Shown here piece by piece: positions 34,701 through 45,111 of a stretch of 64,000 nt of DNA. The stretch's first letter is position 1. Every line of letters starts with the position of its first letter. The position numbers were made by a program, and so were the translations under genes. Location of the stretch: NCBI GenBank assembly GCA_032158295.1, contig JASTWB010000032.1, positions 96,465 through 160,464 on the forward strand, read 5' to 3'. The notes under the pieces were generated by a model. The model was not told where the DNA came from. It made no database searches and saw only the letters and a program-made list of their open reading frames with translations. This DNA comes from Pycnopodia helianthoides (taxonomy: Eukaryota > Echinodermata > Asteroidea > Forcipulatida > Asteriidae).

Positions 34701-37700
34701 ACAAGAAATACACACTAATTTTTAAATATAAACATCAAACATTAAAGTGTGACAAACATGTTTGCCAGGCAAGTAGATCAGCCCACCCCCTGCTGTAAAA
34801 CGGATGAATTGGTGTGGCTTAGACACACCGCGCGTCGTATCAAGCAAGCGCTTCAGAAAAGCACGACCTGGCCGCACTGCGCTACACACACAATTCAAAC
34901 TCCCTGGTTGAAGCTGTGACAAATACGGGACATTTGGTTTGACTGCCGTTGTCCCACGCCCCCACTGCGGTCGTCCTGCCGAAAGGAGGATTCCGTAGGG
35001 TAGAACAAAATGTGGCTGCAATAACCAAAGTGAATCACAACTCGGCGTCACTGGTAGCCCAAAGAGCGGGATGGCATACGAGCTTGCCTCAATCTGAAAT
35101 TAGTATCGTGAAAGCCAGTACGCTGGTAGGCAGCTGAACGAACATTATTAGCATATTAATTTCAGCAAATGGCGCGCTTGCGCTGAATGGCCCTGCAGAC
35201 AAATGGAGGCAAAACAATTTAAAAAACCCACCTTTCCAAATCGTCTCGTGCATTGAAAGAGGTACTTCATCCCCAAGCTCATCCCACACGCTAACCCTGC
35301 GATGCCATTAATCATTAATTAGTCTGTGGATGCCCTACAGGACAGCAGCGTGCAGTACGTTGGGAAAACGTGTATACCTCATTTACAATGTTAATTTCAC
35401 ACCTTTTTTCAAAGCTAATAACCTTTCGAAACGTTGAAGAGATAGTTTTGGTATAAAGAAGAAAAACAATTATCATATATATTTTTGTTCGAAATGATTA
35501 TGTTTTTACACTTAAAATGAACAAGTAATTAAGGAAAATGTGTTTTCAGTCTATAGGTTGCAGACCTGTAGGCCATTGAAGGGCTAAGCAGTGGGGACTG
35601 AGCAAACTCGCCAGTTGTCGCGCTTCCTTCGTTGATAGCCGGGCTGAACATATTGAAACCGGAATCAAACTCACAGATTCCAGAGGTGACTAGCGCAGCG
35701 GGTGAAAGCGCAGCATTCTCTTGCTGACTCGATGCAGGGCCCCCGTCGATGGGCGGCAAACCGATTACTTGAACGGTTGAATCCACATTGACAGCAGGAA
35801 TAGTGGATGAGACTGCTGCTACGAAGCAGCCACAACGCAGTCGCCGTGGTGGCCGGAGCCAGATCGCACGGATTGTCCACTCTTCTAACGCTACAGCCTA
35901 CCAACCACCGCAGTCGACATAGAGGCTGCTGATGGGAGCGCATTGAGCGAGGAAATATGGAAGCAAAGAAGTGTGAACACGCACAGAGACAAATACGACA
36001 ATGGAAAAGCAGCAAATTAACATAAATCAAAGACATACTTGAGAACGACAGAAAACAAAGGAGGGAGTCAATTTGTTGAACTGATTTTTCTAGCAGTTAA
36101 GCATGAGAACAAGTTAACACGAAGACTGCTCAAACACCTGATCCAACCAAGGGGGATTGCACAGGACAGTCAAGCAATTATCGAGCAACCATGTAGCAAT
36201 TTTTGGCTCCATGATCCGACCAACCCCGCCAGACTGTCTAGTGACAATGGATAATTTGAAGCTCAAATTTGCCTCACATCGATTATTTACGAAAGATCAA
36301 TCGTGCCACTGAAGTATAATATCAGCGGGAACTAATTCGTTATAATGAATTAAAAATTCGTTATAGCGAATTGGTAATTTGTTTTTACGATTTAGTAATC
36401 TGTTATTTCGAACTATTAATCCGTTATAATGAATTAATAATTCCTTATAACGGATTACTAATTCGTAATCACGAATCTTTTGTTCCGCATATAATATAAA
36501 TGCGGGAATCAGTTCCTGCATATAATATTTAGGCCTACTTCAGTGGCACGATTGGACTTTCGTAACTATTTGATCATAGTAGAGGTGAAAGGAGCGCTCA
36601 CTTTTGTGATGGTATGAAGAATTAATGTGAAGACAAAACCAATCAAGTTTACGTGTTTCTTGACAGGTATTCCAGCGGCGCCAGGACGGCAGTGTTGATT
36701 TCTATTTGGACTTTGCCAGCTACAGCCGGGGCTTTGGGAATCTAGAGGGAGAGTTTTGGCTCGGCAACGACAACTTGCACCGTCTGACCGCTCAGGGCGA
36801 CTACGAACTCAGAGTCGATCTGTCAGACTTTGAAGGCGAATCCAGGTATGCCACCTATGGCTCATTTAGCATCGCTGATGTGAGTGACAACTACAGGCTG
36901 ACGGTGGGAAGTTACTCAGGAACCGCAGGTAATAAATGCAGCCATCCGCAATCTTGAAGCAAAGTGTTGTTGTGAGTGGATCGTTTTAAGGCATGCAGCG
37001 CCACTAAACCTAATTCGTTCGAACGGATTACTTAACCGTGCGACCGAATTGGCTTTCCATAGTTTTTACTTTCACTGTCCTTTCCCGGGCTCCGTACATT
37101 TATTTATTTATTTTTTTATTTATTTCCTTTATTAACCCAGGGTGAGCCAAATCAGTAAAAAATAACTGGTTTTCATTTGGGCCCTGCATAATTACATTGT
37201 TAAGAACAAACAAATTAATATAATAAAAAGTAAACAGACATAAGCACATTATAAAACTAACGATATAAAAATTATAAACTAAGCGTAAATATGTAAGGAT
37301 ATGTAAACTGTAACAATAAAAGGTTTTTTTTCAAAAAAAGACCAGCTTTCAAAACAATAAAGACCGGTCCCTACATACACATTCTGGAATTTAAATAAAA
37401 ATGTGATTTGGATGAATGTACAATAAATGTATAAAGGCGGGAAAACTGCCAAGAAGTACAAACAAAAGAAACTCACAATGTGTACAGAGTATAAATTAAG
37501 CGATTAGGAATTGAAAAAGCTCAGTTTTAAAAACAGACAAAGACTCAATTTTTCTCAGACTAACTGGCAGATCGTTCCACATTTTGGCCCCAGAAAAAGC
37601 AAAGCTTGAGCACAAGCTTTCTTTCTTGGCCATAGGAACTCTCGGAGTAAGGTTGTCATTTTGTCTAGTGGAACAGCTGTTTGTGAAGTGAATGAATAGT

Positions 37701-39174
37701 TTTGCCATGTACTCTGGGCAAAGATGATGTATGCATTTATACACTAGAATAATTTTGTTCAAACGAATTCTCTCGGCAAAAGATAACCAGTTCAATTCAT
37801 TAAACATATCAGTTGAGGAAGTTCGGTAGGCGGCTCTTTTCAACAGTCTGTTCAGCAGGATACTATGTGCACTGTTTCGGCATCCCCAAACCGTACAACA
37901 ATAGTCCAAACTCGGTAATGCAACAGTTTTAACCAAAGTGTGCAGACTGCTTTTTGGAATGTTGTGGCGAATTCTACTTAACATGGCTTATTTAGAAGAA
38001 ACTTTATTTTTAATGTAATCAATATGAGGAGACCATGTGAGTGAATTCATCAATTATAACACCTAAACACTTGAAAGAGGTAACCTGTTCAAATGGATCG
38101 TTATTAATGACAATGTTAAGGTCAGTTGAAGCTTCCTTTTAGAGCCGATGATCATTGACTTAGTTTTGGCAGCATTGATTGACAACCTATTTTTGGCGGC
38201 CCAATCGTAAATATTTACCATGGCTGTATTGAGGCTACGTTCGATTTCCTCTCGGTTGGAGGAGCTACATATTATTGTTGAGTCGTCTGCGTACATGTGC
38301 AACTGGCAGTGTTTTTTAATATCTAATCGGTTTCTAATCGGTCTTTTTTGTTCATAGTAATGAATTCAAAGCAGTGACGCTGTCCTTGATGGTACACATT
38401 GGGCAGTGACTTACACTGTTTTCAAGATAAATACAAGTTCAATGTTAATTTGTTGGGCTTAATTAAAGGTAGGGACATAGATTATCAATGTAGTGCAGTT
38501 TTATAAGCATTTGAAAAGAATGATACAATAAAATGGCCCAGTGATCAGGGTAATAATGTTGGAAGCGCTTTGAGACATGGTGTATAAAGCGCTATATAAA
38601 AACCGATTATTATTATTATTATTATTATCTATGACCCTACGTTTAACAAGAGAAAAATAAGTTTCATACTCAAAGAAGTCATAAGTTGCGAAGACAAATC
38701 ATTAAATCGATACGTTTCCAAGTTGTTTCGAAAGTATTTTGTTGTCGTTGAAAATTAAACTAAAAATAGTATTTCAACACTACAATTTGCTTCATAAAAA
38801 ATAATAATAATAAAAATCTCAAATTAAAAGTTTTTTTTTCTTCTTGCGCGTCCTTTAAAATCAAAGTATCTTTCTTTGTTGCAGGTCACTCGCTGATCCA
38901 CCACAATAACCATCAGTTCTCTACTAAAGACAGAGACAACGATGCATGGAGCGGGAACTGTGCCCAGACACGCCGCGGCGCCTGGTGGTACGGGAGCTGC
39001 AGCTGGTCTAATCTTAACGGGTTGTATCTCAATGGGACCACGACTTGTTGTCGGGGAGTTATTTGGTATCACTGGAAGGGGTATTATTACTCACTCAAAA
39101 CCACCGAGATGAAAATACGACCACTCCACAATAATAACACCATACCACTCACTATGTTGCCACTCATTAAGTAA
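28012..39174 (+). CDS. Fibrinogen-related protein with coiled-coil stalk, complete five-exon gene
   Basis: Proposed exons: 28012-28735, 34074-34109, 34364-34494, 36667-36928 and 38885-39174. All introns have GT/AG ends and compatible phases (1,1,0,1), and the spliced frame is 1,443 nt, 480 aa plus stop. Domains: signal peptide (about 1-18); coiled coil of 25-residue repeats (about 40-240); a 12-residue Thr/Glu/Ala linker; fibrinogen C-terminal domain (about 255-480). The last has [41 protein letters not shown], the acidic [12 protein letters not shown] calcium-type loop, the [11 protein letters not shown] loop and a KTTEMKIRP end. Family members are secreted pattern-recognition lectins that bind acetylated sugars. 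The 6-kb 5' half is duplicated inverted; exons 4-5 are single copy here. Confidence 0.85.
30723..31887 (-). mobile_element. 1,165-bp DNA element with 9-bp target duplication
   Basis: Flanked by CCAGCCAAT at 30714-30722 and 31888-31896. The uninterrupted target, with one CCAGCCAAT, is present (inverted) at about 574-582 and 3880-3888, so the insertion is exact. Termini are TAGCCTTGATTCAAGGC and GCCTTGATCAAGGCTA: inverted repeats that are each also palindromes. A 9-bp duplication is usual for Mutator-like elements but is not proof. It contains several TACATGTACA palindromes (about 30800-30845 and 31120-31140) and one open frame on the minus strand. It lies in intron 1 of the FReD gene. Confidence 0.85.
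31170..31679 (-). CDS. Unrecognised 169-aa ORF inside the 1,165-bp element
   Basis: The longest frame of the element, from ATG at 31679. Cysteine-containing ([26 protein letters not shown]) with a basic middle and a C-terminal [14 protein letters not shown] segment that could be part of a zinc-binding site. I do not recognise the family. It has no visible catalytic core, so the element is probably non-autonomous, with the ORF a leftover first exon or a chance frame. Confidence 0.4.
   Translation of the reverse strand: MPNFRAELIMLMLTKNQFSLVVGWPSNSRCDVNHNVLQTLHMCSLGHSIYVQRKLNTHVVACCKENAMAGQGEIPTPVKRVCCRSRWKSMVYNCNSLSQHNYKSFKQDKTTSRQLISRPDSVLSINLSMTDPCMSHQVCDKCLRRVQKVENGRVVEQQLKDQAAMMFTM
33760..33960 (+). 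repeat. Intronic B-box-like module, right arm, first copy
   Basis: Inverted counterpart of 1870-2015. Contains GCGGGTTCATATCCCAC, then a conserved TAATTCATGTGAATTATTTTTC tail region. Confidence 0.45.
34074..34109 (+). CDS. 36-nt linker exon of the right-arm FReD gene
   Basis: TACAG acceptor before 34074 and GTAAGG donor after 34109; phase 1 in and out. Encodes a Thr/Glu-rich linker. Diverged sequences related to this exon, without the donor, occur at about 29070-29120 and 62640-62700, so it appears to have been duplicated and lost elsewhere. Confidence 0.65.
34125..34330 (+). repeat. Intronic B-box-like module, right arm, second copy
   Basis: Inverted counterpart of 1441-1645, with the perfect hairpin GCGGGTTCATATCCCGC at 34195-34211. 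It ends about 35 bp before the acceptor of the first fibrinogen exon. Confidence 0.5.
34364..34494 (+). CDS. First fibrinogen-domain exon, right-arm FReD gene
   Basis: 131 nt from a TTTGTACAG acceptor to a GTAAG donor, phase 1 to 0. Encodes [20 protein letters not shown] and [13 protein letters not shown], the standard start of fibrinogen C-terminal domains. About half of this exon is present in the left arm. Confidence 0.85.
34495..36287. other. Intron 3, first part: no gene seen, two G/C-richer blocks
   Basis: No exon or repeat family recognised. Two blocks (about 34770-35330 and 35580-35950) are clearly richer in G and C than their surroundings and hold open frames of 85-121 codons on the minus strand that resemble nothing I know. 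They may be remains of an unrecognised transposon. Confidence 0.5.
36288..36564. mobile_element. MITE of about 277 bp with 27-bp terminal inverted repeats
   Basis: Left end TACGAAAGATCAATCGTGCC..ACTGAAGTA and right end the inverse with two mismatches. The interior is a series of short palindromic pieces such as TTCGTTATAATGAATT and TAATCCGTTATAATGAATTA, so the whole can fold back. No coding potential. Lies in intron 3 of the FReD gene. Confidence 0.75.
36667..36928 (+). CDS. Second fibrinogen-domain exon, right-arm FReD gene
   Basis: 262 nt after a TTGACAG acceptor, ending CCGCAG|GTAATA, phase 0 to 1. Encodes [33 protein letters not shown], and the YELRVDL...[11 protein letters not shown] segment, all typical of the domain core. 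Confidence 0.9.
37095..38310 (-). mobile_element. 5'-truncated non-LTR retrotransposon (LINE)
   Basis: The minus strand encodes reverse-transcriptase remains: a YADDSTII catalytic box at about 38280-38300 with [11 protein letters not shown] after it, and the C-terminal part (37496-37984, 162 aa) with [21 protein letters not shown] and [20 protein letters not shown], the usual end of CR1/Jockey-type proteins. The frame is broken between the two parts. The 3' end at about 37095-37145 is a TTAACCCAGGGTGAGCC segment followed by an AAATA-rich tail. It lies in intron 4, antisense to the FReD gene. Confidence 0.85.
38540..38628 (+). mobile_element. 3' tail of a second LINE-type element
   Basis: GAAGCGCTTTGAGACATGG, then AAAGCGCTATATAAAAACCG and an (ATT)n run: the common 3' end of CR1-like retroposons, here in plus orientation. 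Only the tail is recognisable. Confidence 0.65.
38885..39174 (+). CDS. Last fibrinogen-domain exon, right-arm FReD gene
   Basis: 290 nt from a TTGTTGCAG acceptor, phase 1, to TAA at 39172-39174. Encodes the calcium-type loop [12 protein letters not shown], the [11 protein letters not shown] disulfide loop, NGLYLNGT and the KTTEMKIRP end of the domain, plus a 17-residue tail ([16 protein letters not shown]). Confidence 0.9.
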
Positions 39175-39283
39175 AGTCATACCAGTACCAATCCTCGAGA
39201 TAATTACCTTCCACTTGAATTGATTTAGAATTCGGGAAAATAGCCTCAAACCCACAATAGATTATTTTGATCGCCGTTATCGT

Positions 39284-39289
39284 AATAAA
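39284..39289 (+). promoter_or_regulatory. Candidate polyadenylation signal of the FReD gene
   Basis: AATAAA 110 nt after the stop codon. Plausible position, but A/T-rich surroundings make chance matches likely. Confidence 0.4.
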
Positions 39290-41924
39290 GTGCTTATAAT
39301 CCTTGACCACTGTAGGCGGTTTTTCTATTCCTGCACTGAAACAGGATAAACTCAAGTGATGAAATGTTCTCATGGTGATTGAACAGAACTATTGTTAGGA
39401 AGAGTATTATATTAAACTTACAACAACAAAAAATAGTTTTAAAATAAATAACTAGCCTTAAATATTTAACATCTTCCGTTTAGAAAGTACGTATCAACCA
39501 CACACTATGTGAGATCATCATGTGGATATTTTTCGATCCGTGTAGAAGAACTGTTTAAAGTTTCTTCGAACAGGAATTATTATTTTTTATTTAACATGAA
39601 TATTAATTTTTCGAGCGATAAAAGACAGAATATACCGAATATTTGTCCACTTATTACAATTGTAAAATAACCTCAGGCCATTTACGTGTCTTGAATGTTT
39701 ACAAAGGTCATTTGGGTTGGTGAGCAGTTTGCAGCAGCCCTGGTTTTATCGAGTGTTCCATTTCTGTTGCAGTATCTCTTGGTGATCCTCCTTAGCTACA
39801 TTGTAATTTGCTTTTGTTTTAACTGATTACTTGTTGTTACTTCTGCTTCTTTGTTCTTTGATCTGTGTATATAATTGTCAGACGATAATTGACTTTGGCT
39901 TGTGCCAGATCCAGGTTTGTAAACTCTGTATACGCGCAAATTGAAAGTAACAACCAACAAGGCAATGCACGAACAGACAGCTTGCTGAAATTTTATTCAA
40001 TATTTAGGTCAACTCGGATGCAAGTCAAACAAGAAAAGCGACCAAACTTGTTTGCTTCAGGCGATGCAATAAGCTGGCTTAGTATCAATCAGTTCTCTAC
40101 TGCAGACAACATGAGAGTAGCGCAGTAATAACACGGCGATTATTGATATAATAATAACATGTTCTCCTTTCCCTCTTATCAAAATTCGATACAAAATATC
40201 AAGTTTTCGGTAATAATTACACAATATTGTATGTTTTCCTCTTTCGAGCTGTCTACAAATTTACTTTAATATGATAATTGTTTAATTGCTCAACAACATA
40301 ATGTTTTTATATTTGTTTTACTAATTTACTACTTAGACTTAAATGTTTCTCGTATAATGATAGGCCTATCTCAAAAAGGCAGGTAAAGGGTATTTGCTAT
40401 CAGAAAATATCGCTGAAGACGCAGAAAATAAAGGAGTCTATAATTATAGAGCTTATACTTTACATGTTTGAAAATATATGTCGCTATATTGTTTTGTCTG
40501 ATTAGGAGAACACTTAAATTTAAGTTCTTTTTAGGGGTGAATGATTTTGACTTTTGGGCCAGATCCATGTTTACAAATTCTTAAAAATGCCAAACCTCAA
40601 CATTCTTCCTCTCAACTTATTACAGAATCGCTCAAAACACTGATTTTATTAAACTAATAATCTGTGTTTATATGCAATTCTATAAATCAAGGAAACAATC
40701 TTAATATTCAAAGATAATCGAGGATACTTCCTGATATGGCTGAAAAGCAATGGCAGCATTTGTTTACTTTTATCGTTATTAATATTTGTTTTAACTGTAG
40801 CTATAGTTAAATATCAATACTGCAACAAATTACTATTTTATTTCAAACTGCTCTAACAACTTATACTCTTTCATTCCTGGGAAAAGTTGAAACCTTTGTC
40901 TTAAGAATAGAGAATAGTTGCTCAGATAAATAGTTATCTTATCGTAAAAACTAACTATAGTCGATTCTAAACTGTAGCGCTCATAATAAGTTACGTTTTT
41001 TCCGAGTAAAAATAAATAACGAAACAATCCAATATAATTCCTCTTATGAGTGTTCTGTGTATATATTTGAGTGTGTTCGTTCCTCATTAGTTCCACATTT
41101 ACTTCCTTATAATTGACAAGAACTCGTCCATCTTATAACTCAATGTACAGTAATTATAAACAACATTATAATGGGTTGGCAGTAATTGTCAGAATCTTCA
41201 GAGTGTACTACCTGGGAAGACAATATCTGGAATATGTGTGAAACTTTGGTAAGCCCCAGAGTCATCGTCATCAAAGGAAACATACAACATCGGAATATAG
41301 ACGTGTCCATTCAATCACAGTCTAGTATTGTTTAACATCAGTAGATAAACTTTAAAGTACAAAAGGTGACCGTACTTCCAATACAAAATAATAGAGATAT
41401 ACGTTTTGGTTCTACATGCGTCGTGTGCCCGGGAGAACGGCATATAAGACTCTACGCCCTTCTTCCAGGCACATAGAGAAATTGTTGTTCTAGTAAAATA
41501 AGGTCGTAAGCAATCACATGACTCCTGACCCCCAAAAAACATGAAACTAGTGATACAGTTTTGTTTCTAGATTTACCCCAGACACATGTTTTCCCGTTCC
41601 CATGCAGCATTTAACATTCCTATTAAATTGAAAACACAACAAAACGATAAAACACTCCTCGCTTAGTTTTTTTCTACACATTTTGTTTGTGTTTTTTTTT
41701 TTTTTTTTTTTTGCACATTAAATTGCTCACGCACTTTTTCAAATACGACTTTCACACTGGAACGTAGCATTTTATTGGACGATGAGGCAGCTGGACACTG
41801 ACATTGATTAGTGATGGTGTGATGAGGGTCACAGGGAGAGAATAAGACCAGAGTTTTGTTTTATAAGAGATAAGACCACATCGATATTGTTTCAGATCAC
41901 TTGGCTGGACTCTTTTACGATCGG
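39290..41924. other. Intergenic, no gene recognised
   Basis: A/T-rich sequence without conserved frames. A possible small exon on the minus strand (about 41213-41297, frame LYVSFDDDDSGAYQSF, followed by GTAGTA) is noted under rejected items. A poly-T run lies at about 41690-41713. Confidence 0.6.
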
Positions 41925-42225
41925 GGCGCAAATTGCAAATTATTTATGTGAATATTTGCGATCGGGGGCACAAATCGCAAATATTCTTGTAAATATTTAC
42001 GTACAGATTTCGGACACAAATCTTGAATATTTACGTGAATATATACGTAAATAACTTCTTTGTGTGTTGGGGCACAAATCGCAAATACTTACGTGAGTAT
42101 TAACGTAAATATTCGCGACACGGACAATATTTACGTAAATATTTACGTATATATTTGCGATTTGGGGCAAAAACCGTGAATATTTACGTAAATATTAACG
42201 TTAATATATATGTTCGATGTCCCTT
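41925..42225. repeat. Cluster of nested A/T palindromes built on ACGTAAATATTTACGT
   Basis: At least nine short blocks of the type GTAAATATTTACG, GTGAATATTTACG or GCAAATATTTGCG, often separated by GATTTGGGGCA(C)AAA spacers, giving a period of about 45-60 bp. The blocks can each form hairpins or be palindromic protein sites. No coding potential. Confidence 0.8.
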
Positions 42226-42448
42226 CAGGGCCACCATATGTAATCGTCAAAGACCAGCCAGAGACAAAGGGTACTGAATATTTGTCTTGATACCTATCAA
42301 GAACTTGTCTTGCAGTTTTTATACTACCGCGGAGCAGATTTTCGGAATTCGGGAGACTTCTCAGTTCTGAAAAGAACTGTCCTGCTTATTACTACTACTA
42401 CCTGGGCGTATACGGGGCCGTTTATGACTAAATGAGCAGTAACAAATA

Positions 42449-43260
42449 TATAAGAGCAAACCCATTATATAAGAGCAAACCCATTATATAAGAGCAAACC
42501 CATTGTATAAGAGCAAACCTATCATATAAGAGCAAACCCATTATATAAGAGCAAACCCATTATATAAGAGCAAACCCATTACATAAGAGCAAACCCATTA
42601 TATAAGAGCAAACGCATTATTTAAGAGCAAACCCATTATATAAGAGCAAACCCATATATATATAAGAGCAAACCCATTATATAAGAGCAAACCCATTATA
42701 TAAGAGCAAACCCATTATATAAGAGCAAACCCATTATATAAGAACAAACCCATTATATAAGAGCAAACCCATTATATAAGAGCAAACCCATTACATAAGA
42801 GCAAACCCATTATATAAGAGCAAACCCATTATACAAGAGCAAACCCATATATATAAGAGCAAACCCATATATATAAGAGCAAACCCATTATATAAGAGCA
42901 AACCCATTATATAAGAGCAAACCCATTATATAAGAGCAAACCCATTATATAAGAACAAACCCATTATATAAGAGCAAACCCATTATATAAGAGCAAACCC
43001 ATTACATAAGAGCAAACCCATTATAAAGAGCAAACCCATTATACAAGAGCAAACCCATATATATAAGAGCAAACCCATATATATAAGAGCAAACCCATTA
43101 TATAAGAGCAAACCCATTATATAAGAGCAAACCCATTATATAAGAGCAAACCCATTATATAAGAGCAAACCCATATATATAAGAGCAAACCCATGAATAT
43201 AAAAGAGCAAACCCACATATATATATAAAAGCAAAACCATACATATTTATAAGAGCAAAA
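42449..43260. repeat. Minisatellite, 20-bp unit, about 40 copies
   Basis: Tandem copies of CATTATATAAGAGCAAACC(C), with variants having CCCATATATATAAGAGC and TTACATAAG. A higher-order pattern of roughly 300 bp repeats once (the order of variants at about 42660-42860 recurs at about 42880-43100), so blocks of units were duplicated together. There are no unique spacers between the repeats. Confidence 0.95.
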
Positions 43261-43646
43261 ATCAAATATAAAAAACCAACACAAGTATATTGAACAGCGC
43301 CCTCTGTATATTGGACATAGATTCATATTGTATACATGACACTCATATATAATACATGGGCACCCATAAATAAAAGCAAAACCCGTCTCATATAAAGGAA
43401 GTCAACAGCCGTCAACGGTGGAGAGGCCTGTTAAATCGGGAACGAAAATCGAGCCGAAAATTAAGCCTTAGTATGGCCCCTTGTCATGCGCACGCTTCGC
43501 GCGGGAAAAGGGTGACAGCTCAGGGAGGCCGGGCGGCGTAATTTTTCTCTGCGGCCGGGCGGGCCGCTGTGTGCATGGAGGTACCTACTTAGTTATACTA
43601 GTCCGTTGCGTTTTCCACATAAAAACCTTCCCTTTCCATTACAAAC

Positions 43647-43967
43647 ATGTCTGTGCCTTTCACAGATGTTGGGGAGACCTTGCTTTCTCACCCTAGATTT
43701 AGGGAGTTAATTCAACAGCAGATCAAGGGGGAGGGAGGACGGGACTGTTCAACTTCAACGAGTGCAACTTCAAGTTGTTCAAGACTTGAATCAAGTGCAA
43801 CAACATCATCGCCATCATCGTCGACAGCCCCGTTCGGGAGGCATGCGCCTAATACTACTTCTGCTTCTTCAAGTTCTTGTAGCACTAGCAGCAGTGGCAC
43901 TATAGCAGCACCTGCCCACACCAACACGATGCAACGACAACGTTCAGTTGACTCAACGTTCAGTTGA
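43647..43967 (+). CDS. Unrecognised Ser/Thr-rich 106-aa ORF after a G/C-rich stretch
   Basis: Starts MSVPFTDVGETLLSHPRFRE, continues QQQIKGEGG and then a long Ser/Thr/Ala-rich run to a stop. The preceding 43480-43600 is strongly G/C-rich (GCGCACGCTTCGCGCGGG). The opening resembles the start of transposon-encoded or nuclear proteins, and LINE debris follows at 44410, but I cannot name a family. It could be the start of a broken element or non-coding. Confidence 0.35.
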   Translation: MSVPFTDVGETLLSHPRFRELIQQQIKGEGGRDCSTSTSATSSCSRLESSATTSSPSSSTAPFGRHAPNTTSASSSSCSTSSSGTIAAPAHTNTMQRQRSVDSTFS

Positions 43968-44409
43968 CAACGATTGACTCACCTGTTCAGAAGAAATTTT
44001 GCTTGCACTGCTTTGTATTAACGGACAACGAACGACTGTCAGATTGTAATTTTCTCCCATCTGATTCTGTTGATGACTCAGTGTCTCATAGTGTTCATGA
44101 AGTTTTCTGGTTTTCAGGCTTTCTTGTTCTTCACACCCATCCATAAACTCTCGCTTTGCTAAGATGCAGAACAACGAGGCAGACTACGTACTGCATCTCT
44201 TTGGAAGTCCAACGTACAATCTCTGCTGTTTCAAGCATGGAATATCAATTACTGCTTTCAGCTCCCTTAAAATATTTTTACATTGAACTTTGGGGGAGGG
44301 AACATTTAGACTATTGTTCAAAAAGACAAAAACATTCACTAAAAATCGTTTAAAACGTTTAACCCAGGCTCAAACAACTGGTTGCCCTGGTACCAGCTGA
44401 TCCCCGAAT

Positions 44410-44800
44410 ATAATGGGAACATTAAATAGTTCAAAACTGGGCAGCTCGCCTGGTAGTCTGTGCTAAAAAGTCTGATCATGTGACATAAATCCTGCAAATC
44501 CTGCATTGGCTACCTGCAGGATCAAGAGCTTAGTAACTTGTGTTCCGTTGCCTGAATGCCTTGAATTCTCCAACATAATTAGATCAAAGACAAGCTGTCC
44601 ATCAAAGAACCTGCTCAAAGCTTGCGTTCCCTGCTCACAAACTTTAATTCTGTCCTTCGCATTCCAAGGGTCAAACGTAGTTGGGGGAATCGTGCCTTTT
44701 CTATCGCTGTATGAACCTAGGATGTGGACAAATCTTACTGGGAAAATCAGACAAGCTCTCTCAGTAGCCATCTTCAAACCTTCAGTATACATTCAATCCG
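44410..44800 (+). mobile_element. Degenerate LINE reverse-transcriptase C-terminus
   Basis: Plus strand, with stops and frame changes: VQNWAARLVVCAKKSDHVT, stop, ILQILHWLP; then in other frames RVKRSWGNRAFSIAV and RMWTNLTGKIRQALS. These match in order the QNAAARLV...LHWLPV...GDRAFSVAAPRLWNSLP...IRQAPS pattern at the end of CR1/L2-type proteins. Clearly decayed. Confidence 0.75.
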
Positions 44801-45111
44801 ATTTGAATCAACTTGAGTTGGACCATTCAATCATAAGTGATTTGAAAAGTTTGATCGCCTTATGCCCACATAATTATTAGCGCCCTAAGTTAACCAAAAC
44901 CTGTCAGTATAATGGTCACGGTTGAAGCCAATAAGCCTTTGTAGTAATTACTGCAATTGCATAAAAAAAAGACTCAGGCTCTAAGAACCAAAATAATGTG
45001 TTAACATGCATGCAGTTTTTTTATATTAAAGAGTTTTAACTTGGGAAATATCCGGGCAATGATCTGGACAGTGTAGAAACAACTTTTAGTTTTCTTATCC
45101 CACATTTTCAG

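Noticed and set aside
41213..41297. A small minus-strand exon (LYVSFDDDDSGAYQSF..DIVFP) with a GTAGTA donor, perhaps discoidin-related
   Set aside because: Too short, no partner exons in order, weak donor. Noted only as a possible scrap.
42449..43260. CRISPR-like array of 20-bp repeats
   Set aside because: There are no unique spacers, repeats are directly adjacent, and the surrounding genes are eukaryotic with introns. It is a minisatellite.
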